Assembly: GCF_024713975.1 (NCBI RefSeq)
Contig: NC_091096.1
Span: 4,057,501-4,121,500, forward strand
DNA: 64,000 nucleotides
Origin: Paralichthys olivaceus
Taxonomy: Eukaryota > Chordata > Actinopteri > Pleuronectiformes > Paralichthyidae
Reading direction: 5' to 3'
Each line of letters opens with the position of its first letter. Position 1 is the first letter of the stretch. The notes beneath the pieces are model-generated. The model was given only the letters and a program-made list of their open reading frames with translations, made no database searches and was not told where the DNA came from. Shown piece by piece: positions 1 through 12,500 of the stretch. The position numbers were made by a program, and so were the translations under genes.

Positions 1-2441
1 TGAAGAGTTTTTCTGGGAATGAACCGTTAATTAGTCGGAATATGCTCAATAATAAAATTTTCAACACCTTAAATTCATGCGCATGATTTTTAACTTCATG
101 ATGAGATCATGCAAATTAAATTTCATGAGCACACCCTAAGGTAAGTCTGTATTGATATTCAAAACCTCACTATCATTAGTGCTCATCATGTCAGGCACAG
201 GGAAAGTGAGCTTTTACAACGCTCCTGTTATAAGTGGAGCCTCGGGGAACACGAGTGTCAGGTTTGATGGATTAGTTTTTGGAGCTGAATAGTTCAGCCT
301 GTGCTTGAAGAACAGACTTATTTGACTGAAAATGCTCCTATTAGCAGCTTGCATGTACCACAGCTGGTGTCCAATAATTACCCATGGAACACCATGCACT
401 GATTAAATGTATGAACAAAGACGGGCTGTAAGAGAAAAGTTAAAACATTTTTTAAAGTTGCAGTTTCATGCATCAACCTTTTGAGGAATTCAGGATATTT
501 CCCCTGTTCATCTATAGCAACTTTTATATTATATACTTTATATAATATTTCATGGTTCTGTTTGGTTTTGATCAACAATAACACAACCTACACATGTCCC
601 ACTTTTTTTTACATGTTCACCGAGGAAAACAAACAAAAGCACAAAGGTTTAAATCAATGTAAAACACAGACATGCCAAATGAACCAAAATGAAATTGATA
701 AAAATTAATAGACCAGTGTCACTAAGGTGAGTGTGTGTGCTACCACTCCAAAGAAAGAAAGAAAGAAAACAACTAAAACAACATTATTCCAAAAAACCCA
801 CATTTTAAAAAGTTGCTAGATTCAAGCAGAGCTGAAAACAAAACGAAGCTGAAACTCAGGCCGACTCTAAAATTGTCGTGTGTCTCGGAAATCGCTCTCA
901 AATGTTCCCAAATTCATTTCAGTGACGCTGCTTCGGCCAGACTGATGCACGTGCGCTGGAAATGATGCATTAGTTCCTGAACTCTTTGAGCTATTCCTGT
1001 TCAGACCCTGCAGCGTGTGTTTGGGGGAAAGCAGCTCAAAGCCAAATGATGGGATTGGTTAAAAAGCAGATATACTGTACATCAAAGAGGCCATCTGTCC
1101 TTTCAGTCTCTTTTGGTTTGTAATGCAATCTATCACTGATAACACACACAGAAGTGAAGGATGGAGAGAGTGAGGTACATCAGCCTCGAGCAATGAACCT
1201 GGCAAGTCTGGAAAAAAATTGAATAAAGTCATGATTTCTATTACATTTACAAGCGGAGGAGTGGTAGTATATCTCAAAATGACAGATGCAAAACTGACTG
1301 GAGCGGCAGACACGTTCCTTCTATTCCTGTCTTTAAACTGCCGTCATCTAAAGTTCTGCCGTAGTTCTTCTCGTAGCGCCTGACGGAAAAGAGAGAAAGA
1401 CACCGTAAAGATAATAGAAAAGTAGATGAAAACAAATAACTGAGACATTAACTTTGTGAGGAATGAGTAGAAAAATAAAGCTAGAGGAGAAGAAGGAGAA
1501 GCACGAGGAGGAGAAGAGTAATGAAGAGTATTCAAAGTAACTGGAGGAGATGGGAAATAAACCAAGAGGACAAGTCAAGGAGGACAAATACCCCTGAAAA
1601 AGTTCAATATAGTAGTTTTGTAGTATTTATTTTTTAGGGTTTAACCTGAGCCAGGCCACACAACAAAGATACAACTTCCATACAGAGTTAGTAGCATACA
1701 CCTGTTGTTATATAAGTTATTTTTAAATGCACTGGTCTCTAACAGGAACACGGTATCGGCTGATGACCAAAGTCCAGGTGTTGGAAAAGTAAACGTGGTA
1801 TCAGAACATCTCCTATTAGCTGATTAACGCGCACAAATACACGTAATCAGCAAAATTTAAATCGAGCATCGTGCAATCACTTCACACAAGGGTGTCACCG
1901 TTTGCTTTTATCATCCATCAGCCCCTCAGCCGCTCCGCTGATTCTCTAAGCGACACTACAAAGTGATTTTATACAATCAAACTGTGCAAATATCGGCGGG
2001 AAACAATTATTTTTTGATTTACACCACTCGCATCGAGCAGACGAGGTCCACGGAGAAATCTGATGGAAAAATATTCAATTAATAGTTGCTATAGGAACAA
2101 AAGACAAAGCACTGGTCTTGAAAAAATGATTGATGAGATGTGTTGTGAAAGTTGAGATGTTTATTCGTCCTTTACTGTGATTTCACTCCTGCTGACATAA
2201 ATACCTGTGCCTCCTCTAAATGAGCAGGTACGCTCAGGTCTGCGGAGGAATGTGCCGCTTTTTCTCCACCTGCGGAAGAATGGGTTGTTAGCTAAACGTG
2301 GAAATAGAGAGCATCACATGGAAGAGCCTTGGATCGACATATTTGTGATGTGATTTATGGATAACAAGGAAAAAAAACCCATGCGTGTTCCGGCAGGCGT
2401 AAAAATATACTCAGTAGTCGTGCCAACAGAACATCTGTAGC

Positions 2442-2470
2442 CACACACACACACACACGCACATACACGC
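2442..2470. repeat. (CA)n microsatellite, short
   Basis: An alternating CA run with minor interruptions. The short ORFs across it are artefacts of the repeat. Confidence 0.9.
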
Positions 2471-2703
2471 AGTGTTTGTTTGCTCCCTTGTGCAATAAAT
2501 GATCAAATAAGAAAAAGGGAAGAAGTATAAAAAGAAGCCGATGGGATTTTAACCAGGGAGTCTTAACTCGCAGCAACGTGCGACGTCACGGGGCTAAGCA
2601 GGGGCTTTGCACAGTGATCCTCCTGGTGTGTGGCTTTATGAGAGGGCAGATGGTAGCACTCAAGCAGGAAGTGATTGACATAATGACATGTCCGACCGTA
2701 GAA

Positions 2704-2708
2704 TGTGT

Positions 2709-2743
<35 letters not shown>
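2704..2743. repeat. (GT)n microsatellite
   Basis: About 40 bases of TG/GT with one A interruption. It is the complement of the CA runs at 2442 and 3751. Confidence 0.95.
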
Positions 2744-2744
<1 letters not shown>

Positions 2745-3750
2745 CCAAAGATACGTTCCTAATAAAGTGGATTCAGCGAAATCCTTTTTTTCTTCTTTGA
2801 GATAAACCACGTTACTCGTCTGTGTGTATGTTCATGAGAGCGACATCCAGGAGCTGTTACGTCTGCATGTCGACACACTGAGAGTCAGCTGATCGAGGCT
2901 CTGAGAAAAAATAAATTTGGTACAAAACTCAAAGAGGATATAATTAGATTTTAACGGACAAAGGTCAGAGGTCAAGCTCACTGTCGTCTTCTGTGTCTGG
3001 AGTTCTGTGTTTCCTGTTTTATTTTGAAGTTTCAGGCCCTCCTGAGTCTCCGGTTTAACTGCCTGTCTCTGTCCTGTTCATGTGTTTCACCTGTCTTCAA
3101 TCATCGTGTCTCATCGGTGTCTAAAAGTCTCTGTGCTTCCCTTTCCTCATTCCTTGTTGATCTGCTGGTTCATCACGGTTCACGCTTCCTCATTTCTAGT
3201 TTCTTCTTGTTTTTTCAATTTAGCCTTGATTGAGGTTTTTTTTTCTAGTTTCTGGTGTTGTTTCTGTTTTTGGACTTTGTTTTCTGTTAGTACCTTTATT
3301 AAAAGCGTTATTTTGCTCCTGCATTTTTGGGTCCACCTGCACACCTCAACTCTGACAACCTCAGGAACAAAGTAAGTAAAAAAAAACAAACAATCAAATT
3401 TAAATAACACTGACTATGAAGACAATTAATTTTAAAAGTTGAAGAAATAACCGAGGGATCTTTAAATGTTTTATAAGTAGCTTGCATCAATAATAAACTG
3501 CTACTGACAGTCACCTCCTCTAACTCAGCAGCGTTTCTCTTTGAGTCGGCTGAACATGAGTCTGCGCCTCGTCTAGAGTGCAACAAGTGAGATGAGAAAA
3601 ACAACAGAGAAACACAGAGTCCGAAAAGAAAAATACTTTATCAAGTGTCATATAGGGAGATATGAGTGATAGTGGATTTTACAGGACAGAGGGAGTGTCT
3701 TTTCTGGCACCGAGATACAGAATGATTTCATAATAACTTTCCCCGAACAA

Positions 3751-3761
3751 ACGCACACACG

Positions 3762-3809
<48 letters not shown>
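3751..3809. repeat. (AC)n microsatellite
   Basis: About 59 bases of AC. The left end is interrupted by ACGC units and the right half is pure. Confidence 0.95.
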
Positions 3810-3810
<1 letters not shown>

Positions 3811-4398
3811 CCTGAGCACCAGCTGGTTCTGCCAGAAGTTTTTTCTCTTCCTCACCAAACTTGTTTCCCTGTAATTACTTAAGGTCTCTTCACTAAACCG
3901 CTTTGACATAATTTATATTGTGATTTGGTTCTTTTCAAATAAACATGAATTGAGCAGAGAATGGTCCGATTTGCATTGAGCTTTATAATAATTGGGATCA
4001 CACAGTGACCTCTGGCTCATTTCTGACAGGTAGCGACGCCCAGACGTTGAAATATTATGAAATATTGTTCTGCAGAAAGTGTTGTTACATTCTTTAGATC
4101 TTGATAACATACATATAAGGTGGGATGATGAAGTCTTGCTTCATGAACCGGTTAGCAGAGGTATAATCTATAGTCTATAGTTCTGAACGTTGCTTCTCAT
4201 TTAGAGGGATATTATTTTCTCCACAGTCACCCAGTGTTTGCTCGTTGTGAGAACTAATGTTTTCTCTATAATGTTGCGTGGCCTCGGCCTTAAGGTACCT
4301 GGAGATAAAATCAAATTGAATTAAAAGTCTAAAATTATCGTTAAGGCTCCTCCCTTTCTGCTTTGGGTCAGCTGACGTCCTCTTGCAGGAGCTGGCAG

Positions 4399-4399
<1 letters not shown>

Positions 4400-4454
<55 letters not shown>
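4400..4454. repeat. (AC)n microsatellite
   Basis: About 55 bases of uninterrupted AC, so probably polymorphic. It lies about 1 kb upstream of the nos1 promoter. Confidence 0.95.
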
Positions 4455-4456
<2 letters not shown>

Positions 4457-5378
4457 CTGACATCTCTACTCTCAACACTCTGCTGTAGATATTTGTCTCT
4501 TTATTTGCAATAAACTAGTCCTGGTTTTATTTTAAGAGGAAGTTCATCCTTACTTGCTTCTTTAACTTTCTATTACTTTTATCCTTTATATTTAAAGTTC
4601 CCCTCATCATTGAACCAAATGAGTCCTTAAGTGTTTTAATTGCTATGTATTTTACCTGTGTTTGATCTTGATCAAAGTCAACTTTATAATCTGAATAGAC
4701 ATATAAGTAAACAGAACACAGTATAAGTATGCAAGACAGAACATATAACTACGCAACATATTAAGTACTCAAAAAGTATATAGTACAACGTCTGCAGTCA
4801 AAGTCAAAGTCACGTAGTGGATTCAGTGCAAGTAGAATAGTGCAAAAATGGATTGAGAGTGTAAAAATACTTCAAATACTCAGCAGTGGTATGTGATAGA
4901 AGCATTTGCAGTAAAAAGGTGAATTTGCTAAAAAAAAAAAAAGTAACAGGTGCATGATCCTTTAGAAAAATGATTTAAATCTCAGTGAGGTTCTTGGACA
5001 AACTGAAGGTTAAACCAATACAAAAGGCGTAAAGATGTTTTTTTTTAAAAAAAAGAAGTAAAAGGGTCTTTAATCTCGTTGTGAATCAAAACCTCTGCTC
5101 CTCCGCTGTGTCTGCATCTGTGTCTCAGTTGCAGACCCCTCCACCCCCCTCCAAGTTCAAGAAAAGATCACGACCAGGAGAAAACCTCTGTTCTGAGGCT
5201 GTGACACACCTTCACCCCCTCCGCCTCCACCCCAGGGCCCGCTGCTGGCTCCGTGTGTGTGTGTGTGGATGATGCGCGCAGAGCTAGGCTCCTGCATGCT
5301 GAGTGATGACGATATACCGACATAACTAAACCCACCTCCAGTTCATCTGAATGCCCGCGCACGGCTCTCCCTCCCCTG

Positions 5379-5413
5379 CCCCCCCCCCCCCCCCCCCCCA
5401 CCCCCCACCCCCA
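5379..5413. repeat. Poly-C tract next to the nos1 core promoter
   Basis: Twenty-one consecutive C (5379-5399) are followed by A, six C, A and five C. The complementary strand therefore has at least three runs of five or more G, which could form a G-quadruplex, with an i-motif on the C strand. The tract ends about 30 bases before the TATA-like box at 5444. The exact C count is prone to assembly error. Confidence 0.9.
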
Positions 5414-5443
5414 GCTCGTCACAGTGGCTCTCCCGTTGCTCTG

Positions 5444-5452
5444 TATTTATAA
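5444..5452 (+). promoter_or_regulatory. nos1: TATA-like box of the predicted nos1 promoter
   Basis: A TATTTATAA element is followed by GC-rich sequence. A strong splice donor, GTGAGT at 5718, closes a plausible first exon downstream, and the only good acceptor before the nos1 ATG is at 8709-8711. Standard TATA spacing would put transcription start near 5475-5485. NOS1 in mammals uses many alternative first exons, so this is probably one of several. No transcript evidence was available. Confidence 0.5.
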
Positions 5453-5477
5453 GGCTCCCCGGTGCGCGCAACGGCAC

Positions 5478-5559
5478 AAGCGTGCCTCGTCTCCAGAGAG
5501 GCAGAGCGCGTCGCTGCGATTGGAGACGTTTTTGGTTTTCCTCCCTCTGTGGATGAGAG

Positions 5560-5613
<54 letters not shown>

Positions 5614-5717
5614 CTGTGCAGCCGCAGCCGCCGAGGAGAAAGGAGACGCGGGAGCGCAGGAGTTTTATCCCAAGTTCACGGCAGCAGGTCGTGGAGACAG
5701 CGACCTGCTTCTCAGGG
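5478..5717 (+). other. nos1: Predicted non-coding exon 1 (5'UTR) of nos1, with an upstream ORF
   Basis: The start is approximate, from the TATA box; the end is set by the donor CAGGG/GTGAGT at 5718. The exon contains the GA microsatellite and an ATG at 5553 in a weak context (T at -3). From that ATG the frame stays open to the exon end. After splicing to 8712 it reads four more codons, the last being TGA at 8721-8723. This makes an upstream ORF of about 58 codons, rich in Arg-Glu dipeptides, ending 57 bases before the main start codon. Exon use is inferred from splice signals. Confidence 0.5.
5556..5613. repeat. (GA)n microsatellite in nos1 exon 1
   Basis: A purine run of GA units with GATA and GAAA interruptions. 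In the upstream-ORF frame it encodes alternating Arg and Glu, so length variants would change that ORF's length or frame. Confidence 0.95.
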
Positions 5718-8711
5718 GTGAGTTCCTCTTCATCTTAGTTGTTTTCTTCTTGTTTCTTCGGGGAAATCGAGCTGCGCATTCCGCTGGTGGATGAGGAGAA
5801 GAGCTGCTACAGAGGAAGGATGGATGGAAGGATGGATGGAGCATCCCTGAAGTGAACCTGTGGCCTCGCTGATGATGTTGTTTTCATTGCAATTGTTCCC
5901 AGAGAAAGTGTCTCCAGAACTTGTTGCTCTGGGAGAAATCCATTCATTTCATCAGCGATGGGAACATCTTGTGCGTTTTATGCCGACTGCACTGATGCCA
6001 GAGAGGAGAGAGGAGCAAACTGGGCTTCACGTTCTAATCATCCCTGCATGTTTTGTTAAATCTTAACTCTTCTTTATGAGTAGACTTGGTCAGAAATAAA
6101 ATTTGAACAGTGTCACTGTGTTTTTTCTTTTTGCATTTTGATCTGAATATATCTTGTTTTCTGATCATTGGGTAACTGCATGTGTCTCAGCAGCAAGGCG
6201 TAATGCTGCAGCTGCTTATCTGTTGTGTGTGAACTTGTCTTGACAAAACCAAAATCCCAGAAAAGATGTTTTTGCGTTCCTACTTGCAGAAGGAAGTTAT
6301 TCATAGTTATTCATTGATTTCTGGCGGTGGTGATGTTAAACCTGACCTCCAACTGGCTTTGTTTTGTTGCTGTTGCATGATGATGATGATGATTATGAAA
6401 CCAGACATATGTAAAGATTCCTGGTCATGTACTGCACGACCAAAGCAACCTGTCACTTAATCCAAAAAAATGCTGCTTCTCCCCCATAATCTCCTCCAAA
6501 CCGTTTATACACTGTGGATTTAAATTGAAATGAAGTGCAGGTTACACAGATTATTCTTGAGATATGACGACCTGCCAGTTGGAATAATACAACCTGGCCC
6601 CCGGGTAGCCCCTAACAAATGGGGGGCCACTTTAGACAAGATATATTTTGAAGTTAATAACTCTGACATTATTGAATAACAGATCATTTGTTAATGTATA
6701 AATCCATAATGAGTCATAAGGATTAATCTATGTCTGCTGTAGCTGCTGGATCGTAGTTGAAATTCATAAAAATATTAAAGCGACTCATGTGACCCAAACC
6801 TTAAACGCAGTATTCTAAAAGAATACAAATCTCCAAGTTAAATATTCTCATCAATATTCACATCCGTTATAGTCTTAACTATGGTGCCGCTACAGAGAGT
6901 GAGGATTAAAAGGCGTGTTTAAGTGATTCCTGTGCTCCAGGGCAGCTCAGTTCAGTCCGACTGACCTGACTCACTCTTATGCAAACTATCATATGCCTGC
7001 GAGATTAAAAAAAAAAACCTTTTACATCTCATGTAGTCTCACTCAGACTGTTCTCTTGAATAAGTCAGTTTCAAAAGTGTTCAAGGACCCTCTCTCTGTT
7101 TTCTGTCTGTGTTAACAAACCCCCACTGAACTGTTGAAAAGGAGCAGAAACAAACGGAAGAGTGAAAGTGCTGCTGTAAAGGCAGAGCGCTGACCTTGGT
7201 GGTGAATTCTCCCCCGTTATAAAGCGTGTGCTTGTCCTATACTGACTGCGAGCACGCGCACGGTGCTGCTTCACTGTTTTTCTTTTTTAACATGGTGCGT
7301 AGACCACCCACGCTGCCAGATGCAGAGATTTTTAGATAACAACTCACACACTTATTGTTGCTTTGCATCAAATGTAGTAAAAAGGCATCGGTGCAGCATC
7401 TGAGAGACGTGGGAGGAGAGCGTCTTTCTGTTCCTGAAGTTCATTTCAAGTGCAGAGACAATGGTGCACAGAGTGAAATAACAGGACCTAAGGAGCGGAG
7501 GGATCGGCCTTGTTTTGTTTTTCCTCAAAAGTTCAGTCATGCAAAGGCGCATGTAAACATGTATTTGCAGGTAGAGGTTGAAGAGGCTGTGAAGTGACGA
7601 AAGGAATTTCAAATTACACAGTGTCAGCTCCATGACACACGCAACATATGTGAAGCTGAAGATTTGCACGAGCAGAATCTCCATTCCAACCAGAATTGGC
7701 TGCAAATGGAGGAAAACAAAACCCAATATTTTCCTTGTCCTTCTCTTACCAATCTGGCCATGTTAAAATACTTTGTTTAAAAGGTAACATATTCAGAACA
7801 GAGAACATATTGTGTCAATGGCATTAGTCTGTATTACTGGGTCACTGTCATTACTTAACATTTTAACTAAAAATTATATCGGAAAAGAAAAGATAGGATT
7901 GGAATAATTATTAGACCCACAAGAGGTAAACAGTGAAAGCAGGCATCAGTAGAAGTAATAATAAGTAAGATATATAAATACAATATGAATAGTATATACA
8001 ATCTGCACAGGATATACACACTGTGAGCAGAATGAAATGGATTCAAGTCATTGAATTGCACAGACCGATATGAGAAGTTAAATGAGTTGAACCTGAGTTT
8101 ATAATGTTGGAAATTTTAAGCTATAAGTGTCAGTCAAGCTCATACTGTGCATCTATCAAGGCCCAACAGTCCACATTTAAATTCACTAGACCTGTTTTTG
8201 CATCTGCACCAAATTGTAAACAATCATATCATCAAGATCCAAGAAACTGACAAAACCAACAAAACCGAAAATAATAACCTCATTGATGTTAATTAAATTC
8301 AGCTGATTTAAAAGTGCGACATTCACCCCTGAACTGTGGTTGACTAGAAGATCAGACAAGAACCCGTCAGTTGCGTTAGTCTCCTCGTTTCATGAAGCTA
8401 AGCCAACATTTGCCTTTGAAACAGACGCACTGACACAGTTCAAGCCACCGGAATGAAAATGTTGAGAATCACACAGGTACACGTTTGTCTGATTAGTCGG
8501 ATAATAGATTTTTTATGTCCATGGGGTTATTCTTGCTTCTGTAGCTCAACAGGACTTAATGATCTGTGTGATATTACCTTGTGAAAACACTCTGCTTTAA
8601 TGACTTACAAACCGTCTTGGACACACTGGAAATCATGCAGACAAAGTAATTGCCCCTGAAACTAATAGAACTTCTGTTTCCCTTCCTGTTTCTCTCTCTG
8701 CTGCTTTTCAG
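5718..8711 (+). other. nos1: nos1 intron 1
   Basis: It runs from the donor at 5718 to the acceptor TTTTCAG ending at 8711. I see no coding exon inside. The longest open frame (7352-7726, minus strand) has no recognisable domain, lies within the intron and lacks splice or promoter support. Short A-runs and degenerate tetranucleotide patches (GGAT near 5819-5840) are present. Confidence 0.5.
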
Positions 8712-9502
8712 AAACATCCTTGAGAACGCACGTACACTCACAAAGAAGCACGCGCACGCCAACGATCTCACACCGGCAACATGCAGGAGTCTGAGCCGAC
8801 GGTGTGCCAGCTGCAGCCCAACATCATCTCAGTGCGTCTTTTCAAAAGGAAGGTTGGCGGTCTGGGTTTCCTGGTGAAGCAGAGGGTGTCCAAGCCACCT
8901 GTCATCGTGTCAGATCTCATCCGCGGTGGCGCAGCGGAGGAGTGCGGCCTGGTGCAGGTGGGCGACATCGTCCTGGCCGTCAACAACAAGCCCCTGGTGG
9001 ACATCTCCTACGAGCGGGCCCTGGAGACGCTGAAGAATGTGTCGCCCGAGAGCCACGCCGTGCTCATCCTCCGGGGGCCTGAGGGCTTCACCACCCACCT
9101 GGAGACCACCCTGTGTGGAGACGGCCGCCAGCGCACAGTGAGGGTGACGCGCCCGGCCTTCCCGGCCTCGAAGTCCTACGAGCACTGCTCCCCTCTCAGT
9201 CCGTTCAGCCCCGGGCAGCAGCAGCAGGTCAACAAGGAGCCCCAGCTCAGGGCCATAGAGAACCTGTCCTCGCCGTCCATCACCCAGTCCTTCCTGCAGA
9301 GGGGAGGCATACAGGCCCAGGACCCCCTGCTGATGAGGGACGGGGGCCGCGGGGCTCTCTTGTGCAACGGGCTGGAGGAGAACAACGAGCTGCTGAAGGA
9401 GATCGAACCGGTGTTGCGGCTCATCAAGAACAGCAAAAAGGAGATCAATGGAGAGGGCCAGAGGAATGCAGGGAGAAGGGACGCCGAGATTCAAGTGGCC
9501 TG
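8712..9502 (+). other. nos1: nos1 exon 2: start codon, PDZ domain and linker (residues 1-240)
   Basis: The exon starts after TTTTCAG and ends at the donor TG/GTAATT. The PDZ domain spans about residues 14-97, with carboxylate-binding loop GLGF at 28-31 (nNOS normally has LGF here). It is followed by the beta-finger (about 100-125, LETTL...RTVRVT) that in nNOS docks onto PSD-95 and syntrophin PDZ domains. A low-complexity linker follows, then the conserved patch [13 protein letters not shown]. The finger motif separates nNOS from endothelial and inducible NOS, which lack a PDZ domain. In mammals, skipping this exon yields PDZ-less nNOS-beta/gamma. Confidence 0.95.
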
Positions 9503-12500
9503 GTAATTTGTGATGTGATACTACTTTATTGATCCCTTAGCCAGAGTGTCTCCATGCTTGTTTCTGGTAACAATTAGAGCAAAGGACTCTTCAAGAAGGT
9601 GGTTGTTGCCTGGTTCTCTGATTGCGACTTTGCCACCATCCCTAAACTCCAGCACCCAGCTGTGTTGCACTTCTTGCTACAGACTCTCATTCAGCCTCTC
9701 ATTCATCTAATATGACTCATTGTGCAAGTAAGTACTCTGAGCCGTGTCATTAGTGTCTGCACGCCGGTCCCTCATGACGTCATGACCATTTAATGGTGAC
9801 ATATTAGATCCAACTGCAAACTTGACTCCAGACTGTCCGTTATTCAATTTTAACAAAGAACAAATTTTCTTCTTAACAGTCCGACTTGTTTCTGAAGATG
9901 TTGGTGTGTTATTATTTATATTTAACACATCCCCTTGAGTTTTGATTCAAAGTAATCTTGATTTCAATCAGTTTTAAATGTTCGCTGTGGAGAAGTTCTT
10001 CATTAGGCCGCTCAGTCTGAGCCAGTGCTCCATCTCTGTCTAAACGCAGTGTACTGTTGATATTGGCGTCTCGGTTATCTGCCGTTGTGCTCCCACGACC
10101 GATTGAAATCAAATTGAGGCTCCACTCTCTCTGAATCGATATCTCATTCTTGACCAGTCCGGCACATCCTCCTCTCTTTCATAAGGACACTCTGAGTGAT
10201 TCACTGCTTTCTAATGATGCATGTGCTGAGATTAAAAAAGTAGGAACAGTGAAGTCTGGCTCAAATAACTTTTCTTAATACGCCCACCTGCTTGCAGAGA
10301 AATGGGATTTTAAACTGGTGGATAATCCTAATAAATGCAGCAGGAAGAAGTCAGTTAACTTTATTTTCTATTCTGTCAGCGTGAAGGGAATATCTGATGA
10401 TGTCTGTATTTTTTCCCCACGGATACATTTGTGCAAAAAAACCCACCAAATTATTTCTTGATGACAATTTGACTGGAATAGATTATAACCGAGGCTGATG
10501 ACAAACGAAACAACTTCTGCACATTTGAACTCCACCTGTGATTTGTGGGGACGAATATGCTTTTACAAACTGTGGTAATGAAGAGATGGAGTGTGACAGG
10601 AAGTGTGAAAGGGAGGAGGGATGTAAGGATTTACGATTGGCATCGACACGTGCTCACCACGAATATGTGTGCATGAGTGTTTGCAAGGGGGGGGTAGTGT
10701 GAAAGGCAGTAGAAGGCGATGTGTGTGTGCGTGGGCGTATCTATTGGATAAATGCAAACTTGAAATCACACGCCGATGAGTTAATGCGTGTCTCATGTGA
10801 TTTGCCACATCGGCAGCGCAGGGATGCCCCCTCCCCCCCTTCAGTCTCACAAGATGCTACAGTTACAGGTCCGAGTGAGACCTCTGCTTTTTATCTATGT
10901 CCTTTTTTTAGATTGATAAATGAGACTTAAGCGGAAAAATAAGTCAGATCGAAATCTGTGGGCCTGCAATCGGAGAATCTAAGCATCACAAACTATCAAT
11001 ATGGCTTTTGCAATAACGTATTTTCTCATTTGGGGTTTCACAAATGGAACTCGTGAGCTCCCGGTTACGACGTGGGAAGTTGTGAGAACACGGCTGCCAG
11101 GTAACATTGCCGTAATATTAACGTTGCTGCCTAGAGGTCACAGAGGCTAACAACTTTGCAAGCTAGCAGGCAAGGAAATACAGAGACTTAATGACACAGG
11201 GAATCCATGAATGCCTTTGGAATATCAATATTTTCCTCAGATGCATTATAAAATTACAAAAACCTTCCAACTCCCATAGTCTTAGCTCCACATATGGCGG
11301 CTTGAGGCCTCGGACGCTTGTGCCGCGTGTCGGAAAGGAAATCAAAGAAAACGCCCAAGAAAATATCTTCAAAATATGCAAATACACAACAAACAAGACA
11401 AACGGTTGTGAACTCCAAAAAATTCCAAGGAGTGCTTTTCTAGGCTTAGAGACCAAAGAATGGGGAAGACTGGCTTCAAACAACCAACCTTCTGGTTAGA
11501 AGGTGATCCACTCTCCCCCCTGAGCCGCAGCCACACTGACATGAGCTTCATTTAAATGTGCATAGGTTCAAACTTCCTTTTCAAAAAGGTGGAGCAAAGC
11601 TGTGGTGAGAAATTGCTGGAGCTGACCCACATAGGAGAAAGTTGTGCCTCTGCAACAGGTGCTGATAATTTAACACAGGAGATGACAGCTGAGCTCCGTC
11701 CACCCACCTGCTGAGTCCAGCACAGAAAATACACCTATGTGGGCACACAGAGCCACGAGTGAAGCTGTGCAGGGATTTATTAGTTTGCAAATGATGAAGA
11801 ACTGAGGCTTGTTCACGATCTATCTTTGTCTCTTTGCATTAGTGTGCATGTACGCATGGTTTGGCCGGGATATTAAAGTGGGACGTGAAAGACGAGAGTC
11901 GCCCCAGGTGCAGGCTCACACACCTGACAGAAATCTGTTTCTGACTTCTAGGGACCTTGGCGTGGGAAATGGCACATCTCCCCAGCTGGCGTCAGATAAC
12001 GACAGGATGCTGGAAAACACGCCGGTGGTGTTCAACAACACTGACAAGGTAAACTGAAACAAATGCAAATGAGGAAATATCATGTTAAAGAAAGAGATTG
12101 TGCTCGATGTGTAACTCAAAGATCTGTTGCCCTTTCGTTTTCTGTGTGTTTTGTGATGCAGGCGTTTGCTCGGTGAATCTCTAGCCGTGTAATGCATGTG
12201 CATCCATGACTGCTGTTGCCTGTCTGGCTCTCACATTAATCCACGCTATTGGCCCATTCCATGCATTCAGAAACTGAGCACGCACACCCATGTTGCTTCT
12301 TTGCACAAAGTAATAAAGCCTTTGCTTAAGATCCCATCACCTTGGCATTAAATCCTTCCGGTGGCGAGCTGGTGCGGCATTAAATCCAGCTTATGGCTTC
12401 TACACAGAAGGGTCTGGTCACAGGTCTGAGTGTCGTAATCTGCACATGGTCCGCATTCGTGACGTCGCTCCAGTCCCCGTCAATGGGACCGGATGGGGCG

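Larger units (their letters stand above)
1..5443. other. Non-genic region upstream of nos1
   Basis: I see no exon here that belongs to a recognisable protein family. Open frames in this stretch are short and fall in low-complexity sequence, or are antisense to microsatellites. The stretch about 2990-3380 is T-rich and ends with a motif resembling the 3' end of an old fish retroelement, but I cannot classify it. Microsatellites are listed separately. Distal nos1 regulatory elements or alternative first exons could lie here, but nothing in the sequence proves them. Confidence 0.6.

Noticed and set aside
3082..3375. Open frame of 97 codons, Phe/Ser-rich
   Set aside because: It lies in T-rich sequence resembling an old retroelement tail and has no coding signature.
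5424..5738. Open frame of 104 codons across the nos1 promoter and exon 1
   Set aside because: Its first part lies upstream of the likely transcription start, and its RE-rich part is the GA microsatellite. Only the part from the ATG at 5553 is kept, as an upstream ORF.
7352..7726. Open frame of 124 codons on the minus strand in nos1 intron 1
   Set aside because: It has no recognisable domain, splice support or promoter, and its length is unremarkable for intronic DNA.
8910..9494. Antisense open frame of 194 codons opposite nos1 exon 2
   Set aside because: It is a shadow of the GC-rich PDZ exon; the sense frame has clear homology.
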